Notes: generated by a model not told the origin, from the letters alone. A DNA stretch of 64,000 nucleotides from Pseudolabrys taiwanensis (GCF_003367395.1 NZ_CP031417.1:5109501-5173500), one strand, 5' to 3'. Shown: positions 1-8,468, counted from the first letter of the stretch. Numbers and translations are program-made.

Positions 1-642
<642 letters not shown>

Positions 643-753
643 AGGCGACGCGGTCGGCGACGCGGGACCTACAACCGACACGCAGGACTATGGCCCTCCA
701 AAGTGAAAAAACGGTTTATGGTTTGTCACTCGAACTGGGCAAATTCTGCCTAT

Positions 754-768
754 TTAACGAGAGGTTAC
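754..768. promoter_or_regulatory. Candidate CtrA box between ccrM and the metallopeptidase gene
   Basis: TTAA-N7-TTAC at 754-768 departs at one base from the CtrA consensus TTAA-N7-TTAA. It lies about 130 bp before ccrM and 110 bp before the divergent metallopeptidase gene. CtrA controls ccrM in Caulobacter. A single near-match can occur by chance. Confidence 0.4.
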
Positions 769-877
769 GGGGTGCGGTGGGAACTTTCTCAATGTCACTT
801 AGATTGCATTTTAAAGCTGCCTTTGGCGCGCCTTAGAGTTTCCCGATAGGTTTGCGCTGCGAACGGAGAAGAATGCG

Positions 878-1801
878 ATGCGCTGGGACGATTTTCGCCG
901 AAGCGACAATGTCGAGGACGACCGCGGCGGCGGTGGTGGTTATGGCGGCGGCGGCGGGTTCGGTCTGCCGATTGGTGGCGGTGGCTTGGGAATCGGCACG
1001 ATCGTCGTGCTCGGTATCATCGGCTGGGCGCTCGGCATCGATCCGAGCCTGCTGATTGGCGGTGCCGAGGTACTCAGCGGCGGCAACAATGCGCGCTACG
1101 AGCAGCAGGTGCCGTCCAATACGCAGCGCGGCGGCACGCCGAGCGATCAGATGGGGCAGTTCGTCGCCGCGGTTCTTGGCAACACCGAAGACGTCTGGAC
1201 CAAGATCTTCCAGGACAATGGGCAGACATACCGCGCGCCGCGGCTGCGGCTTTACTCGGGATCGGTGCAAGGCGGTTGCGGTTTTGCGCAGGCGGCGATG
1301 GGGCCGTTCTATTGCCCGACCGACCGGCGCATCTACCTCGACACCTCGTTCTTCCGCGACATGCAGGTGCGCTTCAGAGGGTGCAGCGGCAAAGCCTGCG
1401 AGTTCGCTGAAGCCTATGTGATCGCGCACGAGGTCGGCCATCACGTGCAGAACCTGCTCGGCATTCTGCCCAAGGCACGGCAGGCGCAACAGGCGGCCGG
1501 CAGTAAGGCGGAAGCCAACCGCATCCAGGTGAAGATCGAATTGCAAGCCGACTGCCTCGGCGGCGTTTGGGCCTATCACTCGAATCAGCGCTGGAAGTCG
1601 ATCGAGCCGGGCGACGTGGAAGCGGCGCTGCAGACGGCCTCGGCGATCGGCGACGACCGCTTGCAGAAGCAGGCGCAGGGTTACGTCGTGCCGGATGCCT
1701 TCACCCACGGCTCCTCGGCCCAGCGTCAGCGCTGGTTCTCGACCGGCCTGAAAGAGGGCAAGGTGTCCGCCTGCAACACGTTCGCAGCGGCGTCACTGTA
1801 A
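878..1801 (+). CDS. Neutral zinc metallopeptidase, YpfJ family
   Basis: This 307-aa protein has a charged and glycine-rich N-terminus, one hydrophobic segment near residues 38-60, and a zinc-peptidase domain with HEVGHHVQ (His184, Glu185, His188), the HExxH zinc site. FYCPTDRRIYLD and ELQADCLGGVWA further support the YpfJ-type 'neutral zinc metallopeptidase' family, whose substrates are unknown. It is predicted to be anchored in the inner membrane. It starts at the ATG after a GGAGAAG ribosome site. It is divergent from ccrM and 11 nt ahead of moaB. Confidence 0.9.
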   Translation: MRWDDFRRSDNVEDDRGGGGGYGGGGGFGLPIGGGGLGIGTIVVLGIIGWALGIDPSLLIGGAEVLSGGNNARYEQQVPSNTQRGGTPSDQMGQFVAAVLGNTEDVWTKIFQDNGQTYRAPRLRLYSGSVQGGCGFAQAAMGPFYCPTDRRIYLDTSFFRDMQVRFRGCSGKACEFAEAYVIAHEVGHHVQNLLGILPKARQAQQAAGSKAEANRIQVKIELQADCLGGVWAYHSNQRWKSIEPGDVEAALQTASAIGDDRLQKQAQGYVVPDAFTHGSSAQRQRWFSTGLKEGKVSACNTFAAASL

Positions 1802-1812
1802 GGGACGGCACC

Positions 1813-2376
1813 ATGCCCGGTATCGACGAGAGCAAGAACTTCGTGCCGGTGAAGATCGCGGTGCTGACGGTGTCCGACACGCGCGCCTTCGCCGACGACA
1901 AGTCCGGTTCGACCTTGGTCGAGCGTCTTGAGAAAGCCGGGCACGTGCTCGCCGACCGCAAGATCGTCAAGGATGACGTCGAGGCCATCCGTGCGCAGGT
2001 GAAGGCCTGGATCGCCGACAAGAATGTCGATGTGGTGATCACCACGGGCGGCACCGGCTTCACCGGCCGCGATGTCACGCCGGAAGCGGTCGAACCTCTG
2101 TTCGAGAAGCGGATGGAAGGCTTCTCGATGCTGTTTCTGATGGTGAGCTATCAGAAGATCGGCACCTCGGCGATCCAGACCCGCGCGACGGCGGGCGTTG
2201 CCAACGCGACCTATATCTTCTGCGTGCCCGGTTCTCCCGGCGCCTGCAAGGATGCCTGGGACGAGATCCTGGTGCATCAGCTCGATTATCGCTACCGGCC
2301 GTGCAACTTCGTCGAGATCCTGCCGCGGCTCGACGAGCATCTGCGCCGCGCGAAGGCGCAAGGCGCGACGGCGTAG
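1813..2376 (+). CDS. moaB: Molybdenum cofactor biosynthesis protein B
   Basis: This 187-aa MoaB/MogA-like protein begins with KIAVLTVSDTR and carries TTGGTGFTGRDVTPEAV, the molybdopterin-binding loop, and FCVPGSPGACKDAWDEIL near the C-terminus. MoaB/Mog proteins adenylate molybdopterin before molybdate insertion. The frame stays open further upstream into the preceding gene, but the ATG at 1813 after an AGGGACGG site gives the usual family length. No other moa genes lie in the window. Whether it acts as MoaB or Mog cannot be told from sequence by eye. Confidence 0.92.
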   Translation: MPGIDESKNFVPVKIAVLTVSDTRAFADDKSGSTLVERLEKAGHVLADRKIVKDDVEAIRAQVKAWIADKNVDVVITTGGTGFTGRDVTPEAVEPLFEKRMEGFSMLFLMVSYQKIGTSAIQTRATAGVANATYIFCVPGSPGACKDAWDEILVHQLDYRYRPCNFVEILPRLDEHLRRAKAQGATA

Positions 2377-2387
2377 CAGTCGTTGTC

Positions 2388-2474
2388 GTCCCCGCGCAGG
2401 CGGGGACCCATACGCCGCAGCCTCTCTCCGCCTCATCCTGAGGAGCATCGCGTAGCGATGCGTCTCCAAGGATG
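2388..2474. repeat. Two intergenic palindromes between convergent genes
   Basis: GTCCCCGC-GCAG-GCGGGGAC (2388-2407) is followed by an imperfect 41-bp palindrome (2434-2474) with arms CATCCT/AGGATG, GGAG/CTCC and ATCGC/GCGAT. Both look like the dispersed palindromes common in Bradyrhizobium relatives. Lying between convergent genes, they could also end transcription. Confidence 0.7.
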
Positions 2475-2486
2475 GCCGGATGTGGC

Positions 2487-3281
2487 TCACGCGATCGAGC
2501 GCACGACGCCGCCGTCGACGCGCAAGGCGGCGCCGGTGGTGGCCGAGGCCTGCTGCGAGCAGGCATAGACCACCATGTTGGCGACTTCCTCGACCGTCGC
2601 GAGGCGCTTGATGATCGACGACGGCCGGTGTTGTGCGATGAATTCCTTTTCCATCTGCTCCTGCGCCACGCCTTGCTCCTTGGCCATCTTGCCGAAGAAG
2701 TCCGAAACGCCGTCCGAGCGCGTCGGACCCGGCAGTACCGCGTTCACAGTGACGCCGGTGCCGGCGAGCGACTCGGCGAGGCCGCGCGAAATGGCGAGCT
2801 GCGCCGTCTTGGTCATGCCGTAGTGGATCATCTCCACGGGGATCTGCAGGCCGGACTCGGACGAGATGAAGATAATGCGGCCCCAGCTCTTCTTGCGCAT
2901 GCCCGGCACATAAGCGCGCGACAGCCGCACACCGCTCATGACGTTGGTGTCGAAGAAGCGCTGCCAGTCGGCGTCGGGGATTTCCTCGAACGGCTTCGGC
3001 TCGAAGATGCCGACATTGTTGATGAGGATGTCGGTCTCTGGCACGGCGCGCACGAGCGCGTCGGCGCCTTCGGCGGTGGCGAGATCGGCGACGACCGTGT
3101 CGACCTTGGCCTTCGGCAGCGCGGCGAGCAGCGCGTCCTTCGCCTTCTTCACCGAGGCTTCAGAGCGTCCGTTGAGGACCACATCCGCGCCGGCTTCGGC
3201 GAGGCCTTTGGCGATGGCAAAGCCGATGCCGAGCGTCGACCCGGTGACGACGGCGCGTTTGTTGGTCAGATCGATTTTCAT
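2487..3281 (-). CDS. SDR-family oxidoreductase
   Basis: A 264-aa classical short-chain dehydrogenase/reductase. The nucleotide-binding motif TGSTLGIG is at residues 13-20, NNVG at 88-91, a Ser near 141, and the catalytic Tyr154-xxx-Lys158 in YGMTK. The C-terminus has TGAALRVDGG, typical of FabG-like SDRs. The substrate is unknown. The frame is open upstream, but the ATG at 3279-3281 starts exactly before KIDLTNKRAVVTG. It lies 76 nt downstream of the ATP-grasp gene on the same strand and might be co-transcribed with it. Confidence 0.88.
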   Translation of the reverse strand: MKIDLTNKRAVVTGSTLGIGFAIAKGLAEAGADVVLNGRSEASVKKAKDALLAALPKAKVDTVVADLATAEGADALVRAVPETDILINNVGIFEPKPFEEIPDADWQRFFDTNVMSGVRLSRAYVPGMRKKSWGRIIFISSESGLQIPVEMIHYGMTKTAQLAISRGLAESLAGTGVTVNAVLPGPTRSDGVSDFFGKMAKEQGVAQEQMEKEFIAQHRPSSIIKRLATVEEVANMVVYACSQQASATTGAALRVDGGVVRSIA

Positions 3282-3357
3282 GGGGGGTGCTCGTAAGGGA
3301 GGGGAGGGTCCGACGGACAGGACATAGGGCCGCGGCCACGCCGCTCCAAGGGGCCGG

Positions 3358-4374
3358 TCAGGGAAAGTTGCGGGCTTCCTTATTGTCCACGGGCGCCGAG
3401 CGCTTTCTTGCGACCGATCCGCCGTCGATTTGGCGCAAGATCTCCGCTGCAAAGGCCGCCGCGAGCGGCTGCCCGGTCATCTCCTCGAGCCAGTACCATT
3501 GGCCGTTGGGATTGAGTTCGGGGAAGTGCCAAACGCCGTCGCCGTCGACGGCGAAATCAAACGCGCCGAAGCGCAAGCCGAAATGCGCGCACATATCGCG
3601 GCATGCACGGGCGATGGGCGCGGGCGCCTCCAACGCCGTGTATCGGATATCCTTGTAGTCGTTGACGCGGCGAACATCGGCAGCGGTCGCCGCAATATGG
3701 CTCGCGTCCAGCTTGGTCGCGAAGACGCGATCGCCGATGACGTTGAGACGCACGTCATACTGACGCGCCACGTATTCCTGAATGATGCAGGGCGAGTGCT
3801 TGATGCGGGTCCATCGCCTGCGGATGTCGGCATCGACCAAGGACGTATACATGAAATGGGCCGTGCTGGGGGTTTCGATGATGGCCCGGTACAGCGCCTT
3901 GATGACATGGCGCGCGCCTTTGCCATGCGTGAACGTCTTGGCGCTCGTGCTGTTGGAGGTGATCAGGGCCGGCGGCACGCGCAGGCGAGGGTCGCGCGTC
4001 GCCCAATGCAGTTGCGCGGCCTTGTATGACGCACGTGCTACCGCATCGGGCGCATCGAGCCACGTGCCGCACAGCGCCCACAAGGCGCCGAACAGCGCAT
4101 GCGAAAATTCCGAACGCGCGAAGGCCTGTTCACCGCGGCTCATGTAACGGATGGCCGTCGGATAGGCGCGGCGATTCCAGATCAGCGAGCAGGACGTGAT
4201 CGTTTGCCGGCCCACTTTGAGGCGGCCGGCGCCGGGATCAAAGGTGATCGTCCGGCGCCAGAGCGCGATCTGGTCGAGACAGTGCGCGGTGACTCCGGCC
4301 GACTTCAGCGGCCGCAGCACCGCGTCGACGTGCTTGTCGGTCGGCGAGCCGACGACGACAAGGTCGACGTGCAT
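3358..4374 (-). CDS. ATP-grasp peptide ligase, MvdC/MvdD-like (candidate graspetide synthetase)
   Basis: This 338-aa protein resembles the ATP-grasp enzymes that install ester or amide side-chain links in microviridin-type peptides. Visible landmarks are LIWNRRAYP (64-72), SYKAAQLHWATRDPRLRVPP (116-135), IIQEYVARQYDVRLNV (197-212), FGAFDFAVD (269-277) and ELNPNGQWYWLEEMTG (286-301). The last is a metal/ATP-binding signature of this subgroup. The ATG follows the stop of a 78-aa peptide gene by a single base (TGA-A-ATG), so translation is probably coupled. The peptide is the obvious candidate substrate. Ester formation, the product and its activity are inference. Confidence 0.8.
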   Translation of the reverse strand: MHVDLVVVGSPTDKHVDAVLRPLKSAGVTAHCLDQIALWRRTITFDPGAGRLKVGRQTITSCSLIWNRRAYPTAIRYMSRGEQAFARSEFSHALFGALWALCGTWLDAPDAVARASYKAAQLHWATRDPRLRVPPALITSNSTSAKTFTHGKGARHVIKALYRAIIETPSTAHFMYTSLVDADIRRRWTRIKHSPCIIQEYVARQYDVRLNVIGDRVFATKLDASHIAATAADVRRVNDYKDIRYTALEAPAPIARACRDMCAHFGLRFGAFDFAVDGDGVWHFPELNPNGQWYWLEEMTGQPLAAAFAAEILRQIDGGSVARKRSAPVDNKEARNFP

Positions 4375-4375
4375 T

Positions 4376-4612
4376 TCAGAAGTCGAGGCCGGCCGGGGTA
4401 TCGAGCACCGTGCCGTTCGGGCCGGTGCAGTATGTTGCGGCGGTCCAACCGGCACGTATCTGCTTCAGCTTCGACAGCACTTCCTTGTCGGAGACGTTGG
4501 ACGGCACATGGACCGTGACGGCCATATTCGCGAGCAGCGACCTGAATTTGCCGCGCCCGCCAGCCCGCTTGGTCCGTGACGTTTTCTTCGCGCCGCGTTT
4601 GGCTCTTTTCAT
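4376..4612 (-). CDS. Small peptide, candidate RiPP precursor for the adjacent ATP-grasp ligase
   Basis: A 78-aa peptide with a basic start (MKRAKRGAKKTSRTKRAGGR), an amphipathic middle (about 31-53) and a Thr/Gly/Pro/Asp-rich tail. The tail has Thr57, Thr60, Cys62, Thr63, Thr68, Asp71, Thr72 and Asp77. Hydroxyl donors next to acidic acceptors is what graspetide cores show. GGGAGGGG sits 5-12 bases before the ATG at 4610-4612, which is why that start is preferred over the one ten codons upstream. The stop is one base before the ATP-grasp ATG. I do not recognise the leader as a named family; the precursor role rests on position and tail composition. Confidence 0.62.
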   Translation of the reverse strand: MKRAKRGAKKTSRTKRAGGRGKFRSLLANMAVTVHVPSNVSDKEVLSKLKQIRAGWTAATYCTGPNGTVLDTPAGLDF

Positions 4613-4693
4613 GGCTACCCCTCCCGGCTTGGCTATCTGCACATCGGGAATGATAGCAGTAATTCTACATTACAACCAGGGGTTACGAGGCGG

Positions 4694-5626
4694 CTAAAGC
4701 CGCAAATCCCAGTATTCCGCGACGACGTCCTGGCCCCAGGTGTGCCGCGGCTCGCTGGAGGTGAGGGTGAAGCCCGCCCGCTCGTAGATGTGGCGCGCCG
4801 CGGTCAACACGCTGTGCGTCCATAGGGTGACCTGCTTGTAGCCGGCGGCGCGGGCGAAGCCGACGCATTCGTCGACCAGGCGTTTGCCGATACCGAGCCC
4901 GCGTCCTTTCGGATCGACCAACAACAGGCGGATACGCGCGACCTCGTCGGAGTCCCGCACCAGGAAGATGGACCCGACCGGCTCGCCGTGGCGCTCGGCG
5001 ATCCAACAGCGCTCGCGCGCCGGATCGTTCTTGTTGGCGAAGTCGGCGACGATCTGCGCGCACAGCCCTTCGAAAGGTTCGCCCCAGCCGTATTCCTCAA
5101 GATAGAGCTCGGCGTGGCGGGTAACGACCCAGCCGAAGTCGCCGGGTTTGGGATTGCGCAGCGTGTAGGCGAGTTCATTGTCGGCCTGGCCGGCATGACC
5201 GAGGAGGCGTTCGATCTCACTCATCGCGGCGACCACCCGCGCCTGTTCGGCCTCATTGAGATGCGCCAACATGCCGGCGACCTGGACTTGCGATTTCTTC
5301 TCGAGAGGCGCGAAGGTCTTGCGGCCGCGCGCCGTCAATGTGAGATGGCTCTGCCGCGCGTCCTTGGCCGAGGTCTCGCGGCTGATAAGGCCTTGCTTCT
5401 CGAAATGTCGCAGCACACGGCTGATATAGCCGGCGTCGAGATCGAGCGCGCGCGCGATGTCGCTGGCGGTGGGACCATCGCCGCGGAAGATTTCGTACAG
5501 CACCCGCATCTCGCCAAGCGAGTAGGGGCTGTCGAGATAGCCTTTGCGCAGGACGCCGATCTGGCGCGTGTAAAAGCGATTAAATCGCCGAATGGCGGCG
5601 ATGCGATCCGGCCCGGGCTCGGACAT
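4694..5626 (-). CDS. MarR-type regulator fused to a GNAT acetyltransferase
   Basis: A 310-aa two-domain protein. Residues 1-150 form a MarR winged-helix domain (GEMRVLYEI, ASDIARALDLDAGYISRVL, DARQSHLTLTARGRK). Residues 160-310 form a GNAT domain with the acetyl-CoA loop near VDPKGRGLGIGKRLVDECV and a late YERAGF. Such fusions are widespread; the substrate is usually unknown. The gene begins 7 nt after the 73-aa protein and ends 81 nt before the peptide gene, all on one strand. It is therefore the likely reader of the operator at 5877-5910. Microviridin clusters use an acetyltransferase, but linking this one to the peptide is speculation. Confidence 0.88.
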   Translation of the reverse strand: MSEPGPDRIAAIRRFNRFYTRQIGVLRKGYLDSPYSLGEMRVLYEIFRGDGPTASDIARALDLDAGYISRVLRHFEKQGLISRETSAKDARQSHLTLTARGRKTFAPLEKKSQVQVAGMLAHLNEAEQARVVAAMSEIERLLGHAGQADNELAYTLRNPKPGDFGWVVTRHAELYLEEYGWGEPFEGLCAQIVADFANKNDPARERCWIAERHGEPVGSIFLVRDSDEVARIRLLLVDPKGRGLGIGKRLVDECVGFARAAGYKQVTLWTHSVLTAARHIYERAGFTLTSSEPRHTWGQDVVAEYWDLRL

Positions 5627-5633
5627 ACGTTCG

Positions 5634-5855
5634 TTATTCCTTTTGTGGTGTCGGCTTGCCGCGACAAGCGCGAAAAAGGCTGCGCGCGGCCGCTTCGATT
5701 GCTTCCTGCCGCAGGCGGTGCGCTTGCTTTCGATAGGCCGCGTAATCGTGGGGTGCGTGCGAAGCGGACGACGCGGATGTCGCGCTAGCCACCGGCCGCG
5801 TTTCGGCTAAAGCCGTCGCCCGCAAGCCTCCGTCGATAACCGTTGCGCCGGCCAT
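5634..5855 (-). CDS. Small uncharacterised protein, first gene of the MarR-GNAT run
   Basis: A 73-aa protein with a low-complexity Ala/Ser start and a basic, helical C-terminal half (HRLRQEAIEAAARSLFRA). Short rhizobial proteins ending in a similar Leu-Arg-x-Glu-Ala...Leu-Phe-Arg helix are common and of unknown function. A GGAAGGAA ribosome site precedes the ATG. It lies 7 nt before the MarR-GNAT gene and directly behind the twin palindromic operator, so it is probably expressed and co-regulated with that gene. Confidence 0.6.
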   Translation of the reverse strand: MAGATVIDGGLRATALAETRPVASATSASSASHAPHDYAAYRKQAHRLRQEAIEAAARSLFRACRGKPTPQKE

Positions 5856-5876
5856 GGCGGCGTTCCTTCCAGTTGG

Positions 5877-5910
5877 ATGACAAAGTCAACCTTATAATTG
5901 ACTTTGTCAA
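5877..5910 (-). promoter_or_regulatory. Twin palindromic operator, probably MarR-type
   Basis: Two 13-bp palindromes TTGAC-N3-GTCAA lie at 5877-5889 (one end base altered) and 5898-5910, with centres 21 bp apart, two helical turns. Together they form a perfect 11-bp inverted repeat (GACAAAGTCAA / TTGACTTTGTC) around 8 bp. The left edge is 22 bp from the start of the first gene of the run. A TTGACA hexamer inside could be a -35 element. Size and symmetry fit a MarR dimer pair. Confidence 0.65.
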
Positions 5911-5970
5911 GTAACTGTCGGGCGGCTTGTAAGCGGCGGGCAGCGCGCGGCTCGGCGATCTATGCGGAGG

Positions 5971-6546
5971 TCAGCGCGGCGGCCGGGCGCCGACGGGCAA
6001 CATGGCGAGACGCCGCCGGCCGAGCTTGCGGAGCAGGGCCGCTTCAGCATCGTTGCCTGCGGGATGCCCGCCGACGCTGTCGTAAAGGCGGCGGGGGATG
6101 AGCAGGCCCTGTTCGGGGCGCGCGCCGCCGACCAGCGTGGCGCGCAGAAGCGTCAGCAATTCCGCCCAGGCCGGCCGTAGGGCGTCGGCCGCGCTCGAGG
6201 GTCTGAATATGGCCGCGCGCGGGGCTTCGCTTGCGCTGGTGGCGGCCATGAAGTTTTCCGCGGCGGCGACCCAGCCGGGCTCCGGGACGGTGCCGGGCCG
6301 CAGAAACAAAAGCCAAGGCGTGCGCGTGCTCGCGGCCGCGGCGCGCAGGCGTCCGCCGACCGGTTCGCGCGAGCTCATGAACCGGCAGCCGGCGATGTCC
6401 GCGACCTCGGCCGTCTCGTCGGCGGAGGCGGCATCGGCGATCACGACCTCGGTCAACAGGCCGGCCGTGGCGCCCGGCACCAACGCGGCGAGCGTCGGGA
6501 CCAAAGGCCGTTCCGATTCGTGTGTGGCGATGATGGCGCTGAGCAT
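5971..6546 (-). CDS. Family 2 glycosyltransferase-like protein
   Basis: A 191-aa protein that begins LSAIIATHESERPL, the opening of a GT-A fold, with EVVIADAASADETAEVA in place of the usual nucleotide-sugar loop and a TPWLLFLRPGTVPEPGW segment at the DxD position. The length is short for GT2, covering only the catalytic core, and no clear DxD can be seen, so activity is uncertain. The ATG at 6544-6546 is chosen because the domain starts right there. It is divergent from the radical SAM gene. Confidence 0.7.
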   Translation of the reverse strand: MLSAIIATHESERPLVPTLAALVPGATAGLLTEVVIADAASADETAEVADIAGCRFMSSREPVGGRLRAAAASTRTPWLLFLRPGTVPEPGWVAAAENFMAATSASEAPRAAIFRPSSAADALRPAWAELLTLLRATLVGGARPEQGLLIPRRLYDSVGGHPAGNDAEAALLRKLGRRRLAMLPVGARPPR

Positions 6547-6689
6547 GGAACCGCGACTGTGACGTCCAGGTTGCACCACATCATGTGGCGGTTGTCGACC
6601 TCGCCACGAAATCAAGTCGGCTTTTGATTAAAACGGAACCGTCGAAAAATGTTCTTGTTATGTTCACATTCAGCCACTAGGTTCTGGCC

Positions 6690-7880
6690 ATGGCTCGACC
6701 AAACGCAGCCCAGAAGCGCCCGTCGGTGAAGGAGCTGCCCTCCGCATCGGCGGGCGCGCATGGACCGACAAATCCGTATGACGATGTCAGCGAATTGCTC
6801 GGCGTTGTGGTCGAGCATGAGCGCCGGCGCGGTCGTGGGGCGCAGAGCAATGCCGTCGGCCGTTACGAGCCGCTCGCCCGCGTCGCCTTCGACGACGGCT
6901 GGCAGTCGCTCGAAGACCTGCCGCCGTTCAAGACCACGGTGCAGGTCGATGCCTCGCGCAAGATCATCACGCGCAACGATTCCCCCGACATCGGTTTCGA
7001 CCGCTCGATCAATCCCTATCGCGGCTGCGAGCACGGCTGCGTCTACTGCTTCGCACGGCCGACGCATGCTTATCTCGGTCTGTCGCCCGGGCTGGATTTC
7101 GAATCCAAGCTGTTCGTGAAGCCGGAGGCCGCCGAGCTGTTGGAGCGCGAGCTGTCGTCGCCGAACTATCAGCCGAAGGTCATCGCCATCGGCACCAACA
7201 CCGATCCGTATCAGCCGATCGACCGCCGCTACCAGGTGATGCGGCGCATTCTCGAGGTGCTCGACCGCGCCGGTCATCCGGTCGGTATCGTCACCAAGTC
7301 GGCGCTGGTGTTGCGCGATCTCGACATTCTCGCGCGCATGGCGGAGCGCAAGCTGGCCAAGGTCGCCTTGTCGGTGACGACGCTCGATGCGGAGTTGGCG
7401 CGCAAGATGGAGCCGCGCGCGGCGACGCCGATGCGGCGGCTCGAGGCCTTGCGTCGGTTGTCGCAGGCCGGCGTGCCGACGACGGTGATGGTGGCGCCCA
7501 TCGTTCCCGCGCTGAACGACATGGAGATCGAGCGTATCCTGGAGGCGGCGGTGACCGCCGGCGTCAAGGAAGCGGGCTACGTGCTGCTGCGGTTGCCGCT
7601 CGAGGTGCGCGATCTGTTTCGCGAGTGGCTGATGGCGAATTATCCCGATCGCTATCGGCATGTGATGAAGCTCATCCGCGACATGCGCGGCGGCAAGGAT
7701 TACGATTCGACCTGGGGTAAGCGCATGAAGGGCAGCGGCCCTTATGCATGGATGATCGGCCGCCGGTTCGAGCTGGCCTGCGAGAAGCTCGGCATCAACA
7801 AGACGCGGACGGCCTTGTCGACGCAGGCGTTCCGCGCGCCGAAGGCCGGCAGCGAGCAACTGAACCTGTTCGAGTCATGA
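6690..7880 (+). CDS. Radical SAM protein, PA0069 family
   Basis: A 396-aa radical SAM enzyme with the iron-sulfur motif Cys113-x3-Cys117-xx-Cys120 in RGCEHGCVYCFARPTH, followed by YLGLSPGLDFE and IGTNTDPYQPIDRRYQVMR, the hallmark of the PA0069 / Rv2578c group related to spore photoproduct lyase. Substrates of this group are not established. It starts at the ATG after a short gap from the divergent glycosyltransferase. Its stop overlaps the start of the VOC gene (ATGA), so the two are translationally coupled. Confidence 0.92.
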   Translation: MARPNAAQKRPSVKELPSASAGAHGPTNPYDDVSELLGVVVEHERRRGRGAQSNAVGRYEPLARVAFDDGWQSLEDLPPFKTTVQVDASRKIITRNDSPDIGFDRSINPYRGCEHGCVYCFARPTHAYLGLSPGLDFESKLFVKPEAAELLERELSSPNYQPKVIAIGTNTDPYQPIDRRYQVMRRILEVLDRAGHPVGIVTKSALVLRDLDILARMAERKLAKVALSVTTLDAELARKMEPRAATPMRRLEALRRLSQAGVPTTVMVAPIVPALNDMEIERILEAAVTAGVKEAGYVLLRLPLEVRDLFREWLMANYPDRYRHVMKLIRDMRGGKDYDSTWGKRMKGSGPYAWMIGRRFELACEKLGINKTRTALSTQAFRAPKAGSEQLNLFES

Positions 7881-8317
7881 ACGAACCGAACGCCGTTTTG
7901 TCGTTGGTGACGTTGGGCGTCGCCAATCTCGGCCGCAGCATCGCCTTTTACGAGGCGCTCGGCTTTGCGCGCCGCGCGCGCGACGCCGAGGGTGTTGGCT
8001 TCTTCCAGGCCGGCGCCTGCGCCTTCGCGGTCTGGTCGGTCGCGGAACTGGCGAAAGATTCGCGGCACACGGCGAGCCACGTGCCGGTCGATTTCCGCGG
8101 CGTCGCGCTGGCCTGGAATTGCGCGACGGAAACGCAAGTCGATGCTGCCATTGCGCGGGCGTGGTCGGCCGGCGCGACCATCCCAAAGCCGCCGGAGAAG
8201 ACGTCCTGGGGCGGCTATGCCGGCTACTTCAAGGATCCCGACGGCCATCTTTGGGAAGTGGCGCATAACCCCGGCTTCCCGCTGACGGAAGACGGGCGGC
8301 TCACGTTGCCGGATTGA
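7877..8317 (+). CDS. VOC-family (glyoxalase/bleomycin-resistance-like) protein
   Basis: A 146-aa single-domain VOC protein: LVTLGVANLGRSIAFYEALGF at the start and GYAGYFKDPDGHLWEVAHNPGF near the end, the usual paired beta-alpha-beta-beta-beta units. Possible metal ligands include the His and Glu of DGHLWEVAHN. The specific substrate is unknown. The ATG overlaps the radical SAM stop by four bases, so this start is secure and the longer open frame upstream is not used. Confidence 0.88.
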   Translation: MNEPNAVLSLVTLGVANLGRSIAFYEALGFARRARDAEGVGFFQAGACAFAVWSVAELAKDSRHTASHVPVDFRGVALAWNCATETQVDAAIARAWSAGATIPKPPEKTSWGGYAGYFKDPDGHLWEVAHNPGFPLTEDGRLTLPD

Positions 8318-8328
8318 ATGATCTGCTC

Positions 8329-8441
8329 GTCCCCCCGCCACTCCCGTGCGCAAATCGGCGACAGCCGACTTGCGCTGGGGACCCAGCGCGCAAATGCAAA
8401 TTTGTCAGGGCGTGCTGGATTCCCGCTTTCGCGGGAATGAG
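8329..8441. repeat. Composite palindromic element (copy 1), 3' of a Bug receptor gene
   Basis: Unit A, from GTCCCC at 8329 to GGGGAC near 8390, has a GCGCAA-TCGGC / GCCGA-TTGCGC stem. After a spacer comes unit B, ATTCCCGC-TTTC-GCGGGAAT at 8419-8438. A second copy lies at 61410-61512 in the same orientation relative to the neighbouring Bug gene. Confidence 0.75.
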
Positions 8442-8468
8442 CGGAGCATACGACGACGCGTAGCCGCG

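Noticed and set aside
4694..4710. Hairpin GCGGC-TAAA-GCCGC at the end of the MarR-GNAT gene as a terminator isolating the peptide gene
   Set aside because: Only a 5-bp stem overlapping the stop codon and no T-run on the reverse strand; too weak to call.
6612..7859. Long reverse-strand frame (415 codons) opposite the radical SAM gene
   Set aside because: It is the mirror of a well-supported gene, with low-complexity Arg/His/Leu-rich translation and no domain. High GC at third positions opens such antisense frames.
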